DNA from: an uncultured Oxalobacter sp.
GTDB taxonomy: Bacteria > Pseudomonadota > Gammaproteobacteria > Burkholderiales > Burkholderiaceae_D
Direction of reading: 5' to 3'
DNA: 6,728 nucleotides
Assembly (NCBI GenBank): GCA_937916185.1
Contig: CALGGD010000086.1
Coordinates: forward strand, 1 to 6,728
Below are positions 5,841 through 6,728 of the stretch, in pieces. How positions within the stretch are numbered: position 1 is the stretch's first letter; every line of letters starts with the position of its first letter. The notes beneath the pieces were generated by a model that ran no database searches, was not told where the DNA came from, and saw nothing but the letters and a program-made list of their open reading frames with translations. The position numbers and the translations under genes were made by a program.

Positions 5841-6661
5841 GGTTTTTTCTTCCCTTCCAACAGCAGGTCTTTGGCGTTCTGCGAAGAGATGACCTTGCGT
5901 TTTGTCCGTTTCTCAACGTCAAGGCGGGCATTCCTGGCAACGGTTCCTCCTGCCTTGGCGGTTTCAGTATGCTCCTGCAAAGTCTGCGGCGTTTCGCTTC
6001 TGGAGATTTCGGTTGTGGTCTGTTCTGCCAGCATGGTGAGGATGAGTTCCATCGTCGTCATGTTGTCCCGCAGGTTTTCTTTCTTGAGACCCTTGAGCTT
6101 TTTATGCTCTCTGACACTCATATCTGTCCATGAACGATGGATGATGTCGGTCAGCACTGCATATTGGTTGTCCTTGACACCCCGAGCTTTCCATTCATCC
6201 GTCAGCTCTTGCCTGACCTGGATGCTCAATGCCCGCTGGTTCGCCCATTCCGGGGAATAGCCTTTTGCCAGATAAGTCGCCTTTGCCCGCTCAATCGCCT
6301 GTTCGGGATCGATGGTCTCTTGAATCCTTTCCGCACCGACCTGTGCCAGCCACCGTTTGACCGGTTCCGCCTTGGGGGAAGGAATGGATTGGATGATGCG
6401 GAGAAGCTGCTCTATTGGCGCAGCATCAGTCTTGTAGTATTTGCCATCAGCAGATTTCATCTTCAGTTGACTACAGATTGTAGTCAACTGACCGCCTTCC
6501 TTCTTCAGGCGGGTTTTCAAGACACTCCAATACTTCCGTGGATTAGGACTGCCCGTCAAAACCCCGACAACATCTACAACCGAAAAATACCATTCTTCTT
6601 TTTCGTCGTCCCAAGCAGAGCGTATCTGCCGGTCTTCAAACACCTGCAATCTGTTTTCCAT
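5837..6661 (-). CDS. Bro-N domain protein, phage antirepressor-like
   Basis: The 274-residue protein starts MENRLQVFEDRQIRSAWDDE, followed by EEWYFSVVDVVGVLTGS (22-38) and RKYWSVLKTRL (42-52). This is the N-terminal BRO/KilA-type DNA-binding domain found in phage antirepressors (about residues 5-105). The segment SIPSPKAEPVKRWLAQVG (92-109) is typical of this family, as are LTDEWKARG (153-161) and GLKKENLRDNMTTMELIL (191-208). The C-terminal tail is basic (KRTKRKVISSQNAKDLLLEGKKKP). Members occur in prophages and islands and as stand-alone chromosomal genes, so lateral transfer is plausible. ATG 6661 is supported by AAGGGG 8 bases upstream (6675-6670). The stop overlaps the next gene's ATG, so it leads a two-gene operon whose promoter is beyond the window. 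The regulated target is unknown. No integrase or other phage gene is visible. Confidence 0.88.
   Translation of the reverse strand: MENRLQVFEDRQIRSAWDDEKEEWYFSVVDVVGVLTGSPNPRKYWSVLKTRLKKEGGQLTTICSQLKMKSADGKYYKTDAAPIEQLLRIIQSIPSPKAEPVKRWLAQVGAERIQETIDPEQAIERAKATYLAKGYSPEWANQRALSIQVRQELTDEWKARGVKDNQYAVLTDIIHRSWTDMSVREHKKLKGLKKENLRDNMTTMELILTMLAEQTTTEISRSETPQTLQEHTETAKAGGTVARNARLDVEKRTKRKVISSQNAKDLLLEGKKKP
6464..6490. repeat. perfect 12-bp inverted repeat inside the Bro-N gene
   Basis: CAGTTGACTACA (6464-6475) and TGTAGTCAACTG (6479-6490) are exact inverse copies around a 3-base spacer (GAT). They encode QLTTICSQL, residues 58-66 of the Bro-N protein. The site is symmetric on both strands and could be a protein binding site or an mRNA hairpin early in the gene. 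It could also be chance supported by the repeated Gln-Leu codons. Confidence 0.6.
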
Positions 6662-6728
6662 CTGACTGGCCCCTTGGTTTCCCTGAAAACCGATGTCCGT
6701 TCCCCGGTCCCAGCGCGCACCACTGACT
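6662..6728. other. window edge upstream of the Bro-N gene
   Basis: This stretch carries the Bro-N ribosome binding site (CCCCTT on the + strand at 6670-6675). I see no convincing promoter. The + strand end reads GCGCGCACCA (6714-6723), resembling a tRNA 3' end, but no T-loop consensus precedes it. Confidence 0.3.

Noticed and set aside
5532..6260. 242-codon open frame on the + strand
   Set aside because: It lies antisense across two well-supported - strand genes, has no family-like motifs, and opens without a ribosome site. It is a shadow frame.
6690..6723. Possible tRNA 3' end (GCGCGCACCA) at the right edge
   Set aside because: The preceding bases lack the GTTCRA T-loop consensus, and no anticodon or acceptor arm can be folded with the sequence available.

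Overview
The window looks like chromosomal DNA of a betaproteobacterium, probably Burkholderiales and possibly near Oxalobacter. This rests on the style of the ATP synthase subunits (for example the beta-subunit wording [10 protein letters not shown] and MDELAPEDK), the gene order A-G-D-C and a moderate GC content. The genus is inference; no database search was possible.

Bases 1-3851 hold the distal half of the F1Fo ATP synthase operon on the + strand: the 3' part of atpA, then complete atpG, atpD and atpC, closed by a strong intrinsic terminator. The main surprise is in atpA. Against the very conserved alpha-subunit pattern, 31 codons (93 bp) are missing in frame at about base 280. The missing stretch includes the Walker B strand and the loop after it, while everything before and after it is well conserved. 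Either this strain carries a drastically altered alpha subunit or the sequence contains a collapse artefact.

Bases 3852-5036 are an accessory strip. It contains a strongly structured segment with a 38-codon ORF (3906-4022), a brnTA-type toxin-antitoxin locus on the - strand, and a higB-like toxin remnant on the + strand. The antitoxin gene brnA is intact. The toxin gene brnT has lost one base and is frameshifted. The higB copy has a one-base frameshift, is cut short and has no recognisable higA. The two loci diverge from a shared promoter region of about 130 bp, where good sigma70-type promoters overlap palindromes. The brnT promoter lies so close to the ATG that its transcript would be leaderless.

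Bases 5037-6661 (- strand) hold a two-gene unit with a 4-bp ATGA overlap. The first gene encodes a Bro-N domain protein of the phage-antirepressor type, and the second a secreted protein with two Ca-binding-like D-x-D/N-G-x-G segments. The promoter lies outside the window. The last 67 bases hold only the Bro-N ribosome binding site and nothing else I could identify.
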